Source: JBNJGB01 sp051747385
GTDB lineage: Bacteria > Myxococcota_A > UBA9042 > PHBI01 > JACKFB01
Length of the DNA stretch: 64,000 bases
NCBI GenBank assembly: GCA_051747385.1
Contig: JBNJGB010000004.1
Span: forward strand, 1-64,000
Direction of reading: 5' to 3'
The notes beneath the pieces are model-generated. The model saw nothing but the letters and a program-made list of their open reading frames with translations. It was not told the DNA's origin and did not search any database. Position numbers and translations under genes: made by a program. Shown here one piece after another: positions 39,708 to 49,734 of this stretch; positions within the stretch are counted from its first letter, which is position 1; the number at the start of each line of letters is the position of its first letter.

Positions 39708-40163
39708 CTACTCGGTCGTGGCCACGTCCTCGCCGCCCTCGAGGGCCTCGTGGAGAGCGTGCCAGGCCAGGGTGGCGCACTTGACCCGCATGGGGAACGC
39801 GGCGACCCCGGCGAAGGCCGCCAGCTTGCCCTCGTCGGCCAGGTTCTCCGGAGGCTCCTCGCCGGTGACGACCCCGTGGAAGCGCTGATAGACGGCCTCG
39901 ACCTCCTCGACGCTCCGGCCGCGGACGGCCTCCGTCAGCGTGGACGCCGCGGCCGTGGAGATGGCGCAGCCCTCGCCGTCGAACATCACGTCGCGGACCA
40001 CCCCCTCGTCCTCGTCCACGACGAGCTGGATGGTCACCCGATCGCCGCACAGGGGGTTGAACCCCTCGGCCCGGCGGTTGGCCTCCTTCAGCGTCCCGCG
40101 GTTCCGGGGGTGTCGGCTGTGGTCGAGGATGACCTCGCGGTACAGCTCGTGGAGGTCGCTCAT
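39708..40163 (-). CDS. sufU: SufU-type Fe-S scaffold / SufS partner
   Basis: The 151-residue protein is of the IscU/SufU family: LYREVILDHSRHPRNRG, EGFNPLCGDRVTIQLVVDED, FDGEGCAISTAAASTLTEAV (with Cys) and VKCATLAWHALHEAL. The four conserved Cys/Asp ligand positions are present, and the insertion between GCAIS and KCATLAW fits SufU more than IscU. SufU takes persulfide sulfur from SufS (zinc-dependent) and hands it to SufBCD. Last gene of the suf operon, 8 bases after sufS. Confidence 0.93.
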   Translation of the reverse strand: MSDLHELYREVILDHSRHPRNRGTLKEANRRAEGFNPLCGDRVTIQLVVDEDEGVVRDVMFDGEGCAISTAAASTLTEAVRGRSVEEVEAVYQRFHGVVTGEEPPENLADEGKLAAFAGVAAFPMRVKCATLAWHALHEALEGGEDVATTE

Positions 40164-40171
40164 GGGAAGCC

Positions 40172-41431
40172 TCAGCCGAAGAAGCTCAGCACCTTGCGGA
40201 TGCCCGCGCCCAGCCGGTCCATCTCCTCCGTCGTGTTGTAGACGCCGACGGAGGCGCGGATGGTGGCCGGGACGCCGAAGCGCTCCATGACCGGCTGGGC
40301 GCAGTGGTGGCCCACCCGGACGGCGATGCCCTGGTTGTCGAGGATGGTCCCCGCGTCGTGGGGGTGGACGCCGTCCAGGACGAAGGACAGGACCCCGGCG
40401 GACCGGCGCGCGGTGCCGATGCGGCGCAGCCCCGGGATGTCGTCCAGCAGCGCCGCGCCGCGGGCCAGGACCTCGGCCTCGTGGGCGGCCACGCGCTCCA
40501 GGCCTGCCTCGGTGAGGAAGTCCAGGGCCGCGGCCAGGCCGACGGCGCCGGCGATGTGCGGGGTGCCCGCCTCGAACTTGGCGGGGACGTCGGCCCAGGT
40601 GCTCCCCTCGAAGGTGACGCGGGAGATCATGTCCCCGCCGCCCTGCCAGGGGGGCATCTCCTCGAGCAGCGCGCGCTTCGCGTACAGCACGCCGATGCCC
40701 GTCGGGCCGTAGGTCTTGTGGCCGCTGAAGACGAAGAAGTCGCAGTCCAGGGCCTGGACGTCCACCGGCGCGTGGGGCGCCGCCTGGGCGCCGTCGACGA
40801 GCACCGGCACGCCGCGGTCGTGAGCCGCTTCGATCAGCCTCTCCACGGGGTTCACGGTGCCCAGGGCGTTGGAGACGTGGACGATCGCGGCCAGCTTCGT
40901 CCGGTCGGAGAGCTTGCGCTCGAAGTCAGGGACGACCAGGTCGCCGCGGTCGTCGATGTCGGCCACCACCAGCTTCGCGCCCTTGTCCTCGCACAGCATC
41001 TGCCAGGGGACGATGTTGGAGTGGTGCTCCATGGCCGTGATCAGGACCTCGTCGCCGGGTCCGACGTTCACGCGGCCGAAGGTCTGCGCGACGAGGTTGA
41101 TGCCCTCGGTGGTGCCACGGGTGAAGACGATCTCGGCCGTCTCGCGGGCGTTCAGGAAGGCGCGGACGGTCTCGCGGGCGTCCTCGAGGGCCTGGGTGGA
41201 GCGGACCGACAGGGCGTGCACGCCCCGGTGCACGTTGGCGTAGTCGTGACTGTACAGCCGCGTCATGGCGTCGAGGACGACCTGGGGCTTCTGTGCGCTG
41301 GCCGCGCTGTCCAGGTACACGAGCGGGTTGCCGTGGATCTCCTGGTGCAGGCACGGGAACTGCGCCCGGATCGCCTCCACGTCGAGGGGGCCGGTGCGCG
41401 TCGTCTCTCCTGTGGCCAGCGCGGCGCCCAT
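40172..41431 (-). CDS. sufS: Cysteine desulfurase SufS
   Basis: The 419-residue PLP enzyme frees sulfur from cysteine for Fe-S assembly. It shows PLVYLDSAASAQKPQVVLDA, TRGTTEGINLVAQTF, ITAMEHHSNIVPWQ, VLVDGAQAAPH, FVFSGHKTYGPTGIGVLY with the PLP Lys near residue 238, and RVGHHCAQPVMERFG with the catalytic Cys near 378. All group II (SufS) landmarks are present. The ATG shares one base with the sufD stop (TGATG). Confidence 0.96.
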   Translation of the reverse strand: MGAALATGETTRTGPLDVEAIRAQFPCLHQEIHGNPLVYLDSAASAQKPQVVLDAMTRLYSHDYANVHRGVHALSVRSTQALEDARETVRAFLNARETAEIVFTRGTTEGINLVAQTFGRVNVGPGDEVLITAMEHHSNIVPWQMLCEDKGAKLVVADIDDRGDLVVPDFERKLSDRTKLAAIVHVSNALGTVNPVERLIEAAHDRGVPVLVDGAQAAPHAPVDVQALDCDFFVFSGHKTYGPTGIGVLYAKRALLEEMPPWQGGGDMISRVTFEGSTWADVPAKFEAGTPHIAGAVGLAAALDFLTEAGLERVAAHEAEVLARGAALLDDIPGLRRIGTARRSAGVLSFVLDGVHPHDAGTILDNQGIAVRVGHHCAQPVMERFGVPATIRASVGVYNTTEEMDRLGAGIRKVLSFFG

Positions 41432-42777
41432 CAGAGCTCCTCCTCGATGGCGTGCATCGTGATCGGCGACGCGTCCGTGGCGAGCCGCTCCGCCAGGACG
41501 CGGCCGAGCTTGCGCTTCAGGCCCTCCACCGGCAGCCGCGTGATCATCTCCTCGGCGAAGGCCCACGTGAGGATGCCGCGGGCGCTCTCCGGGTCGATGC
41601 CCCGGGTCTCCAGGTAGAACAGCGCGTCCGCGTCGAGCTGACCCACGGTGGAGCCGTGGGCGGCCTTCACGTCGTCGTTGTCGATCTCGAGCTGCGGCCG
41701 GGTGTGGACGTGGGCCTTCCGGGACAGCAGCAGGTTGTTGTTGAGCTGCGCCGTGCGGCTCTTCACCGCGCCCTCGTCGATGAGGATGCGCCCGAAGAAC
41801 GTCCCGGTGGACTCGTCCGCGATGACGCCCTTGTACAGCTCCTCGCTGTCCGTGTGGGGCGCGGCGTGCTCGATGTACGTGTAGTGGTCCAGGTGACGCT
41901 TCTCGGAGGCCAGGTACAGGCCATCGAGCTGGCAGGAGGCGCCCTCCTCGGCCAGGATCGCGTGGACGGAGGTCCGCCCCAGTCCCCCGCTCAGCGACAG
42001 CACGTGGGAGTCGAACCGCCCGCCGCGCCGGACCCGGGCGGCCACGTCGCCCGCGTGCCAGGCCTCGTCCCGGTCCTCCACGAGCTTCACGTGGCGGACG
42101 GTCGCGTCGGGGCCCACGATCAGCTCCGTGACCGCGTCGGTGAACGAGGGCGCGCCCTCGGCGCCCACGAAGCGCTCCACGACGGTGATCTGGCTGGCGT
42201 CGTCGGCCATGACGAGCACGCGCGGGTGGGCCGCGACTCCCTCGTCGGAGGGCACCGTGGCGTGGACGATCACCACCGGGTCCTCGACCACCACGCCGCG
42301 CGGCACGTGCAGCACCACGGCGTCGGACAGGACGCTCGTGTTCAGGGCCACGACCCCGTCCTCGTCCTTCGGGGCGACGGTCCCCAGGCCCGCCCGGACG
42401 CGCTCCGGCAGCCTCTCCACGGCCTGCGCGAGGTCCAGGACCTGCACGCCCTCCGGCAGGCCGTCCATGGACGACAGGGACGGGGCGAAGAAGCCGTTGA
42501 CCGTGATCACGCGGGCGGCCTTGCCCTCCGTGAAGCCGGCGGTGGCCTCGGCGGCGCGCTCCAGGGTCGCGTCGTCCGGGCGCCCGGCGACGGCGTCCTC
42601 GAACGCCTTCAGCGGGCGGACCTTCACGTAGCGCCAGGCCTCCACCTTGCGGTTGGGCCAGCCCAGGGTCGCGAAGCGATCGCGGCCCTCGTAGCGCAGG
42701 GCGGCGAGCCAGTCCGGGCCGCCCCCGCTCTGCACGGCGCCGGCCTGCTGCGCGGCGAGCATCTGCATCGGGTTCAT
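41431..42777 (-). CDS. sufD: Fe-S assembly protein SufD
   Basis: The 448-residue protein is the SufD half of the SufBC2D scaffold. It has WRYVKVRPLKAFEDAVA-like N-terminal wording, VVVEDPVVIVHATV, RVLVMADDASQITVVERFVG, RHLDHYTYIEHAAPHTDSEE, and the typical end LDADALFYLETRGIDPESAR followed by RGILTWAFAEEMI. It is a right-handed beta-helix partner of SufB. It starts with MNPMQMLAAQQAGAV, slightly longer than usual. 17 bases separate it from sufC. Confidence 0.94.
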   Translation of the reverse strand: MNPMQMLAAQQAGAVQSGGGPDWLAALRYEGRDRFATLGWPNRKVEAWRYVKVRPLKAFEDAVAGRPDDATLERAAEATAGFTEGKAARVITVNGFFAPSLSSMDGLPEGVQVLDLAQAVERLPERVRAGLGTVAPKDEDGVVALNTSVLSDAVVLHVPRGVVVEDPVVIVHATVPSDEGVAAHPRVLVMADDASQITVVERFVGAEGAPSFTDAVTELIVGPDATVRHVKLVEDRDEAWHAGDVAARVRRGGRFDSHVLSLSGGLGRTSVHAILAEEGASCQLDGLYLASEKRHLDHYTYIEHAAPHTDSEELYKGVIADESTGTFFGRILIDEGAVKSRTAQLNNNLLLSRKAHVHTRPQLEIDNDDVKAAHGSTVGQLDADALFYLETRGIDPESARGILTWAFAEEMITRLPVEGLKRKLGRVLAERLATDASPITMHAIEEEL

Positions 42778-42794
42778 TCGGTCCGTCCTAGGTT

Positions 42795-43556
<762 letters not shown>

Positions 43557-43613
43557 CGGTGGTCTCTCCGGAAGCGTGTTCGGTGCGTGGGAGGGGAGGG
43601 AGCCTCGCGGCGT

Positions 43614-45077
<1,464 letters not shown>

Positions 45078-45118
45078 CCTGAGTCCTGCCTGGCGGCGAT
45101 GCCTCGCGTGGCGTGCTC

Positions 45119-45144
45119 AATGCGGACCCATCCGGTCCGACATT
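45119..45144 (-). promoter_or_regulatory. Operator-like palindrome upstream of sufB
   Basis: AATGCGGACC and GGTCCGACATT pair as an inverted repeat with one bulged base and a 5-base spacer; the inner CGGACC/GGTCCG arms are perfect. It covers the expected transcription start of the suf promoter, a normal place for repression. A SufR- or IscR-like regulator is possible; none is encoded in the operon. Confidence 0.55.
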
Positions 45145-45147
45145 GCG

Positions 45148-45175
45148 ACTGTAGCCACTGGGAGGCCGATGTCAA
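45148..45175 (-). promoter_or_regulatory. sigma-70-type promoter for suf operon
   Basis: On the minus strand TTGACA (45170-45175, perfect -35) is followed after 16 bases by TACAGT (45148-45153) as -10. It lies about 70 bases before the sufB start. Confidence 0.6.
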
Positions 45176-45302
45176 CGTTGGCGTGGCATCCGGGGGCCAC
45201 CCTGGAACCCCGCTCGCGGGCGGGTCGCGCGTGGCCCGAGATCGGCTCTGTGTAACACGCGGATGGCCGATGTCACGAGGCGACGAGGCCCCGGGCGATC
45301 CC

Positions 45303-47462
45303 CTATCCGGAAGATCGTGCCTCCGAGGCCTCGGCGGAGGGCTCTCCCCAGCGCTCCGTCACCTCCCCGAGGACCTCGGGCTCCCCGATGAGGGTCAGGC
45401 GATCCCCGTCCCGGAGACGGGTCCGGGCGCCCGGGATCAGGGTGGCGCCGTCGCGGGCCACCAGCGCCAGCAGGCATCCGTCGGGCAGATCGAGGTCCGC
45501 GACCCTGGAGCCGATGAGCGGTGCGCTGCGGGTCCCCTCCTCCAGCACCAGGCCGAGGAAGCGTTCGTCCCGGAGCACGGCCTCCTTCAGCTCGTGCTCC
45601 GAGGTCGCGGACAGCCAGGCGCCCATGAACTCGTCGTCGTCCACGCGGCCCGCGATCTGCGCGAGGATGCGCAGGTGCTGCTTGGCGTCCTCCTCGGGGC
45701 TCACCAGGAAGAACGCCGCGTGGACGCGCTGGGGTTGCTCCGGCAGATCCCCGGCCACGTCCATCGTGATGCCCACGCGCGAGCGCGCGAGGACGATCTC
45801 CGGGCTGTCGAGCCCCGGCAGGCGCAGGTGGGGGAGCGCCACCCCGTGGGCCACCGGGGTCATGCCGATGCGCGTGCCCTCCATGAAGCCGTGCCGGAGC
45901 TTGTCGGCCGTGGCCGGCAGGCGCTTGGCCAGCTCCGCGGAGGCCCGTCGGACCACGTGCTCGAAGCCTACCTTCTCCTCCGGGTCCACGACCGCCGCGC
46001 GGGCGACGACCTCGTCGAAGGGATCCCCGGCCCGCAGGCCCTTCTCCTTCATGATGGTCCGAAGCTCGCGGTCCAGGCCCTCGAAGCGCTGCTGGCCGAG
46101 CCGCTCGAACCAGAACAGCAGCGCGCCCCCGCGGGTCACCCGGTCCCGCGCGTACCAGAAGTACCAGGCCAGGCAGGCGCCGACGAGGACCACCGTGAAG
46201 GCCATCGGCATGAAGCCCATGGTGGCGATGAGGAGGATGGGCGCCAGCAGGCCGACGATCTGCAGCCACGGATAGAGCGGCGAGCGGAAGCCGGGGTCGT
46301 AGGCCTCCAGGCCGCTCTCCCGCATGACGATCACCGCCAGGTTCACCAGCCCGAAGATCATGAGTTGGAAGGCGCTGGCCAGCTTGGCGACGCTCATGAC
46401 GTCCATGGTGAGGATGAGGAGGATCATCAGGCCGCTGGTGGCCAGGACGCCGAGCGTGGGCGTGTGGAAGCGGCCGACGCGGCCCAGGGCGGGCGGGACG
46501 AGGCCGTCGCGGCCCATGGCCAGGAGATAGCGCGAGGCCGCCATGACGCCGGCGTTGGCGGCGGAGGCGAAGGCCACGACCGCGGCGACGACGACGAGGA
46601 CGACCCCCGAGCGACCGGGCATCCAGTCGAAGATCCGCTCCCCGGCCGAGGCGACGGGCACGAGGTCTCCGCTCAGGGCGTCTCCGCCGAGCACCTCGGC
46701 CATGAGGAAGACCCCCGCGACGTAGACGAACGTGACCGTGGCCAGGGACAGGGCCATGCCCCGCGGGATGTTGCGATCCGGCTCCCGGACCTCCTCGGAG
46801 ACGCTGGCGGCCTTGGTGAGGCCGGCGAAGGAGACGAAGACCAGGCCGACGGTCGCCACGAAGGACTCCACCCCGCCCGGCATGAAGCCGCCCAGGCGCT
46901 GCGTGGGCGGCGCGTCGCTGGTGGCCAGGTCCCAGGCCCCGCCGCCCACGAAGAGGACGCAGAAGGCCATGAGGACGAGGACGAGCGCCTTCTGGAGCCC
47001 GCCGGTCTCCTTGGCGCCGACGACGTTGAGGACCAGGAAGAAGACGGTCAGGCCCACGGCGATGGGCCGGATCTCCACGTCGAAGAACAGGCCCAGGTAC
47101 GCGCCCATGCCGATGAGCACGAAGGTGTTCTTGAGCACCTGGGCGACCCAGGTCCCCAGGCCGCCGATGGTGCCCACGATGGGGCCCAGGCTCCGGTCCA
47201 GGAAGTAGTAGGCGCCGCCGGCGCGGGGCATGGCGGTCGCCAGCTCGGCCTTGCTGACCATGGCGGGGATGACCAGCAGCGCCGCGACGAAGTAGGCGAG
47301 GACCGCCGAGGGTCCGGCGGCCGCGTACGCCAGCCCGGGCAGCAGGAAGAGGCCGGAGCCGAGCATCCCGCCCGTGCTGATGGCGAAGACGTCGGACAGG
47401 CGCAGGGCCTTGTGCAGCCGCGCGCCACCGTTCTGGGTATCCGGGGTCCCGGACTCGGTCAT
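45303..47462 (-). CDS. APC-superfamily amino acid permease with EIIA-like and TrkA_C domains
   Basis: The 719-residue protein has about twelve membrane helices in residues 20-430 with APC landmarks (STGGMLGSGLFLLPG in helix 1, FAGLTKAASVSEEVREPDRN between helices, SAANAGVMAASRYLLAMGRD). After a linker, about 480-620 is a PTS EIIA-type domain with GVALPHLRLPGLDSPEIVLA and its His near 543. The last 75 residues (about 635-710) are a TrkA_C/RCK_C domain (VADLDLPDGCLLALVARDGA and TLIPGARTRLRDGDRLTLIG). The domains should sense phosphorylation state or a nucleotide to gate transport; substrate unknown. It is upstream of, and in the same direction as, sufB with 225 bases between. Confidence 0.88.
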   Translation of the reverse strand: MTESGTPDTQNGGARLHKALRLSDVFAISTGGMLGSGLFLLPGLAYAAAGPSAVLAYFVAALLVIPAMVSKAELATAMPRAGGAYYFLDRSLGPIVGTIGGLGTWVAQVLKNTFVLIGMGAYLGLFFDVEIRPIAVGLTVFFLVLNVVGAKETGGLQKALVLVLMAFCVLFVGGGAWDLATSDAPPTQRLGGFMPGGVESFVATVGLVFVSFAGLTKAASVSEEVREPDRNIPRGMALSLATVTFVYVAGVFLMAEVLGGDALSGDLVPVASAGERIFDWMPGRSGVVLVVVAAVVAFASAANAGVMAASRYLLAMGRDGLVPPALGRVGRFHTPTLGVLATSGLMILLILTMDVMSVAKLASAFQLMIFGLVNLAVIVMRESGLEAYDPGFRSPLYPWLQIVGLLAPILLIATMGFMPMAFTVVLVGACLAWYFWYARDRVTRGGALLFWFERLGQQRFEGLDRELRTIMKEKGLRAGDPFDEVVARAAVVDPEEKVGFEHVVRRASAELAKRLPATADKLRHGFMEGTRIGMTPVAHGVALPHLRLPGLDSPEIVLARSRVGITMDVAGDLPEQPQRVHAAFFLVSPEEDAKQHLRILAQIAGRVDDDEFMGAWLSATSEHELKEAVLRDERFLGLVLEEGTRSAPLIGSRVADLDLPDGCLLALVARDGATLIPGARTRLRDGDRLTLIGEPEVLGEVTERWGEPSAEASEARSSG

Positions 47463-47617
47463 GATCAGGTCCCGTGGGAGGCAGGCCCCACGATACCGGA
47501 AAAGAGCGTCGTCGCCAGGGCTGGCGCGGCGCGGAGGGACACTCGGAGGCCACCGCTGTCCGGTCGCCTGCGGCCTCGCCTGTCAATCGATCACAACTCG
47601 CCGAGAGCCCGCGAAAC

Positions 47618-47641
47618 GTGGTCGTGGACGTGGTCGTGGTC
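47618..47641. repeat. GTGGTC hexamer array (four units)
   Basis: GTGGTC, GTGGAC, GTGGTC, GTGGTC. It is imperfect and non-coding. Confidence 0.75.
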
Positions 47642-47812
47642 GGGCTCACGGGCCAACGCGTTCCGGTCCCATCGGGAGTGGACTCGGGACCTCGGGACAG
47701 GGCCTCGTTGTGCTGCCGGCGCCGGTGGATCGGGAAGTGACCGCCGGGGGCGACAGCGTCCGAAGGGGCGGGGGGCCGGGGCGAATCGCCTCGTCACCAC
47801 GGCCTCAAGGCA

Positions 47813-47842
47813 GGCAAGGGCAAGGGCAAGGGCAAAGGCAAG
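47813..47842. repeat. GGCAAG hexamer array (R1-like, five units)
   Basis: GGCAAG three times, then GGCAAA and GGCAAG, preceded by CAGG as in R1. The rest of R1 (opening, core, hairpin) is absent here, so the array is either a remnant or a separate occurrence. Confidence 0.75.
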
Positions 47843-47846
47843 GGGG

Positions 47847-48290
47847 TCAGAGGACCTTGTCCATCCAGCGGTGGGGGATGCCGGCGTCCATGAACTCGCC
47901 GCCCCAGGCGGTGTAGCCCAGGGCCTCGTAGAACGGGATGGCGCGGACCTGGCTCGCCAGGCGCGCGGTGGTGGCCCCCTGCTCGGCGGCGATGCGCTCC
48001 AGGGCCTCCATCACCCGGCGGCCGAGGCCCCGGCGGCGGTGGGACCGCTCCACGGCGATCCGCTGCATCTTGCCGAGGCCGTCCCGCACCACGACCCGGC
48101 CGGTGGCCAGGGCCGCTCCGTCCGGCGCCATCACGGCCACGTGGCGCGCGGTCGAGCCCGGCTCGTCCAGGTCGTCGTACTCCAGGTCCGGCGGCACGCG
48201 CTGCTCGCCGATGAACACGCGCCGCCGCAGCGCGAACGCGGCCTCCCGCTCCGTCCCCTCCGAGAGCACCACCAGCCGCGCGTCCTCCAT
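47847..48290 (-). CDS. GNAT family N-acetyltransferase
   Basis: The 147-residue protein has the GNAT motif A region QRIAVERSHRRRGLGRRVME (acetyl-CoA loop Arg-Arg-x-x-Gly-x-Gly near residue 85) and motif B around IPFYEALGYTAWG. The wording FALRRRVFIGEQRVPPDLEYDDLDEPG at the start is that of the ElaA-like subgroup. It acetylates an amine; substrate unknown. Its ATG shares one base with the anti-sigma gene's stop (TGATG), so it is the third gene of the sigma operon. Confidence 0.85.
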   Translation of the reverse strand: MEDARLVVLSEGTEREAAFALRRRVFIGEQRVPPDLEYDDLDEPGSTARHVAVMAPDGAALATGRVVVRDGLGKMQRIAVERSHRRRGLGRRVMEALERIAAEQGATTARLASQVRAIPFYEALGYTAWGGEFMDAGIPHRWMDKVL

Positions 48291-49042
48291 CAGATGGAGC
48301 CCCCGGCCGGGTAGATCTCGCTCAGGAGCACGAACACCTTGTCGCCGCTCCGGCTGATGCGCACCTCGGCCCCGTCGAGGACCTCCACGTACACGCCACC
48401 GGCGAGCAGCGAGGCGTCCACCTCGGGCGGCAGGTCCACCTCGGAGGCCCGGAGTACGGCCAGGCTGGCGCCGAGCATGGACTCGTCGCAGTCGGCGAAG
48501 GAGGCCTGCACCACGCGGTTCCGCTCGCCCTCCGGGGTGATGAAGCTGCCGGGGAGGCTCTCGAAGGTCACCAGCGCGCCCGCCTGCACCAGGTCGTCGA
48601 GGCTGCTGGGGCCGATCTCGCCCCGGTGGACCCTCACCATGCGCTCCATGGCCTCCCCGTCCAGCCGGCCGCCGGCCGCCGCGTGCGCCGAGGTCGGCTG
48701 CGCGGGCCCCGCGTCCACGAAGGACCAGGCCAGGGCCACGATGCAGGCGAGGGCCGCGGCCGCCGCCACGGGGATCCACCTCCGGAGACGCTGGCGCCGG
48801 GCGCGCGCGGTCGCCGCCCGTTCCTCGATGGCCCGCAGCCAGCGCTCCTTCTGGGCCTCGGTGGGCACGCACTCGCCGCCCGCCACGTGCAGCTGGACCT
48901 TCAGGGCCTCCAGGGCGTGGAACGCCCGGTGGCACCGGGGGCAGTCCTCGACGTGGCGCCGGACCGCGATGGCCTCCAGGGGGCGAAGCTCGCCGTCCGC
49001 CAGGGCCGACAGGTGATGCTCGATCCGATCACAGGGCGACAT
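48290..49042 (-). CDS. Anti-sigma factor with zinc-binding (ZAS) domain and periplasmic sensor region
   Basis: The 250-residue protein has an N-terminal ZAS domain with the zinc motif H-x3-C-x2-C (RRHVEDCPRC, near residues 30-40), a membrane helix near 95-115 (WIPVAAAAALACIVALAWSF) and a periplasmic part of about 130 residues. The start at MSPCDRIEHH (49042) is chosen because GGAGG lies 5 bases upstream; an ATG at 49060 would overlap the sigma gene by 32 bases. It should hold the adjacent ECF sigma factor inactive until an envelope signal releases it. The gene starts 14 bases inside the sigma gene. Confidence 0.87.
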   Translation of the reverse strand: MSPCDRIEHHLSALADGELRPLEAIAVRRHVEDCPRCHRAFHALEALKVQLHVAGGECVPTEAQKERWLRAIEERAATARARRQRLRRWIPVAAAAALACIVALAWSFVDAGPAQPTSAHAAAGGRLDGEAMERMVRVHRGEIGPSSLDDLVQAGALVTFESLPGSFITPEGERNRVVQASFADCDESMLGASLAVLRASEVDLPPEVDASLLAGGVYVEVLDGAEVRISRSGDKVFVLLSEIYPAGGSI

Positions 49043-49604
49043 CGCTGCCTCCGTATCCATTGCGCCGGGCGTAGCCCGCCAGGCGCTTCCGGAGCCGCTT
49101 CCGAGCGTGGTGGATGCGGCTCCTGACCGTACCGACCGGGCACTCCATGACCCGGGCGATCTCCTCGTAGTCCATGCCCTCGACGTCGCACAGGACCACC
49201 GCCGTGCGCTGGGTCTCCGACAGGTGGCCGAGGGCCTCCACGACCCGGTCGTCGAACCCGTGGAGGTAGCCGTCGTCGGGCCGCACCATTCCGTCGGACG
49301 GGTGGCGCCCGGCGGGATCGGCCACGCCCTCCGGCTCCGGGAGGTCCGTCTCCCGGCCGGCGCGGCGACATCGGCTGAAAAAGGTGTTCCGGAGGATGGT
49401 GAACGCCCACGCGCGGTGGTTCGTCCCCGGCCGGCATCGCCCGAAGGCGTCGAACGCACGGGTGAGGGTCTCCTGGACGAGGTCGTCCGCCTGGTCCTCG
49501 TCGCCGCAGAGGCGCATGGCATACCGGAACAGCCCGTCGGCGTGGACGAAGACGTCCTCGAGGAACGCCTCCTCCGTGTCCCGTGTGCGCCGGAGCCACC
49601 TCAC
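49029..49604 (-). CDS. ECF-type sigma factor
   Basis: The 191-residue protein has the sigma-2 region LFRYAMRLCGDEDQADDLVQ and ETLTRAFDAFGRCRPGTNHR, with the -10-recognition helix RAWAFTILRNTFFSRCRR. The sigma-4 region is RTAVVLCDVEGMDYEEIARV followed by GTVRSRIHHARKRLRKRL. There is no sigma-1.1 or 3 region. It should direct RNA polymerase to a small regulon, usually including its own operon. First gene of a tight sigma/anti-sigma/GNAT operon; divergent from the CAP-domain lipoprotein gene (131 bases between starts). Confidence 0.93.
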   Translation of the reverse strand: MRWLRRTRDTEEAFLEDVFVHADGLFRYAMRLCGDEDQADDLVQETLTRAFDAFGRCRPGTNHRAWAFTILRNTFFSRCRRAGRETDLPEPEGVADPAGRHPSDGMVRPDDGYLHGFDDRVVEALGHLSETQRTAVVLCDVEGMDYEEIARVMECPVGTVRSRIHHARKRLRKRLAGYARRNGYGGSDVAL

Positions 49605-49734
49605 CTGCGATCCCTCCGTCCTCTCTCGGTCCTCTGCCGATGGTGTCGTGCGGACCCCGGACGATCAACGCGGGCGACCGGCGGATCGTTCAATCGCGGT
49701 CAAGTCGTCGTCGTCTGCGCCCGATGGGTGGAAC

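Larger units (their letters stand above)
47463..47846. other. 384-bp intergenic region with two hexamer arrays
   Basis: The space holds GTGGTC-type hexamers (47618-47641) and GGCAAG-type hexamers (47813-47842), the latter ending 4 bases before the GNAT stop codon. Nothing else was recognised. Confidence 0.75.
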
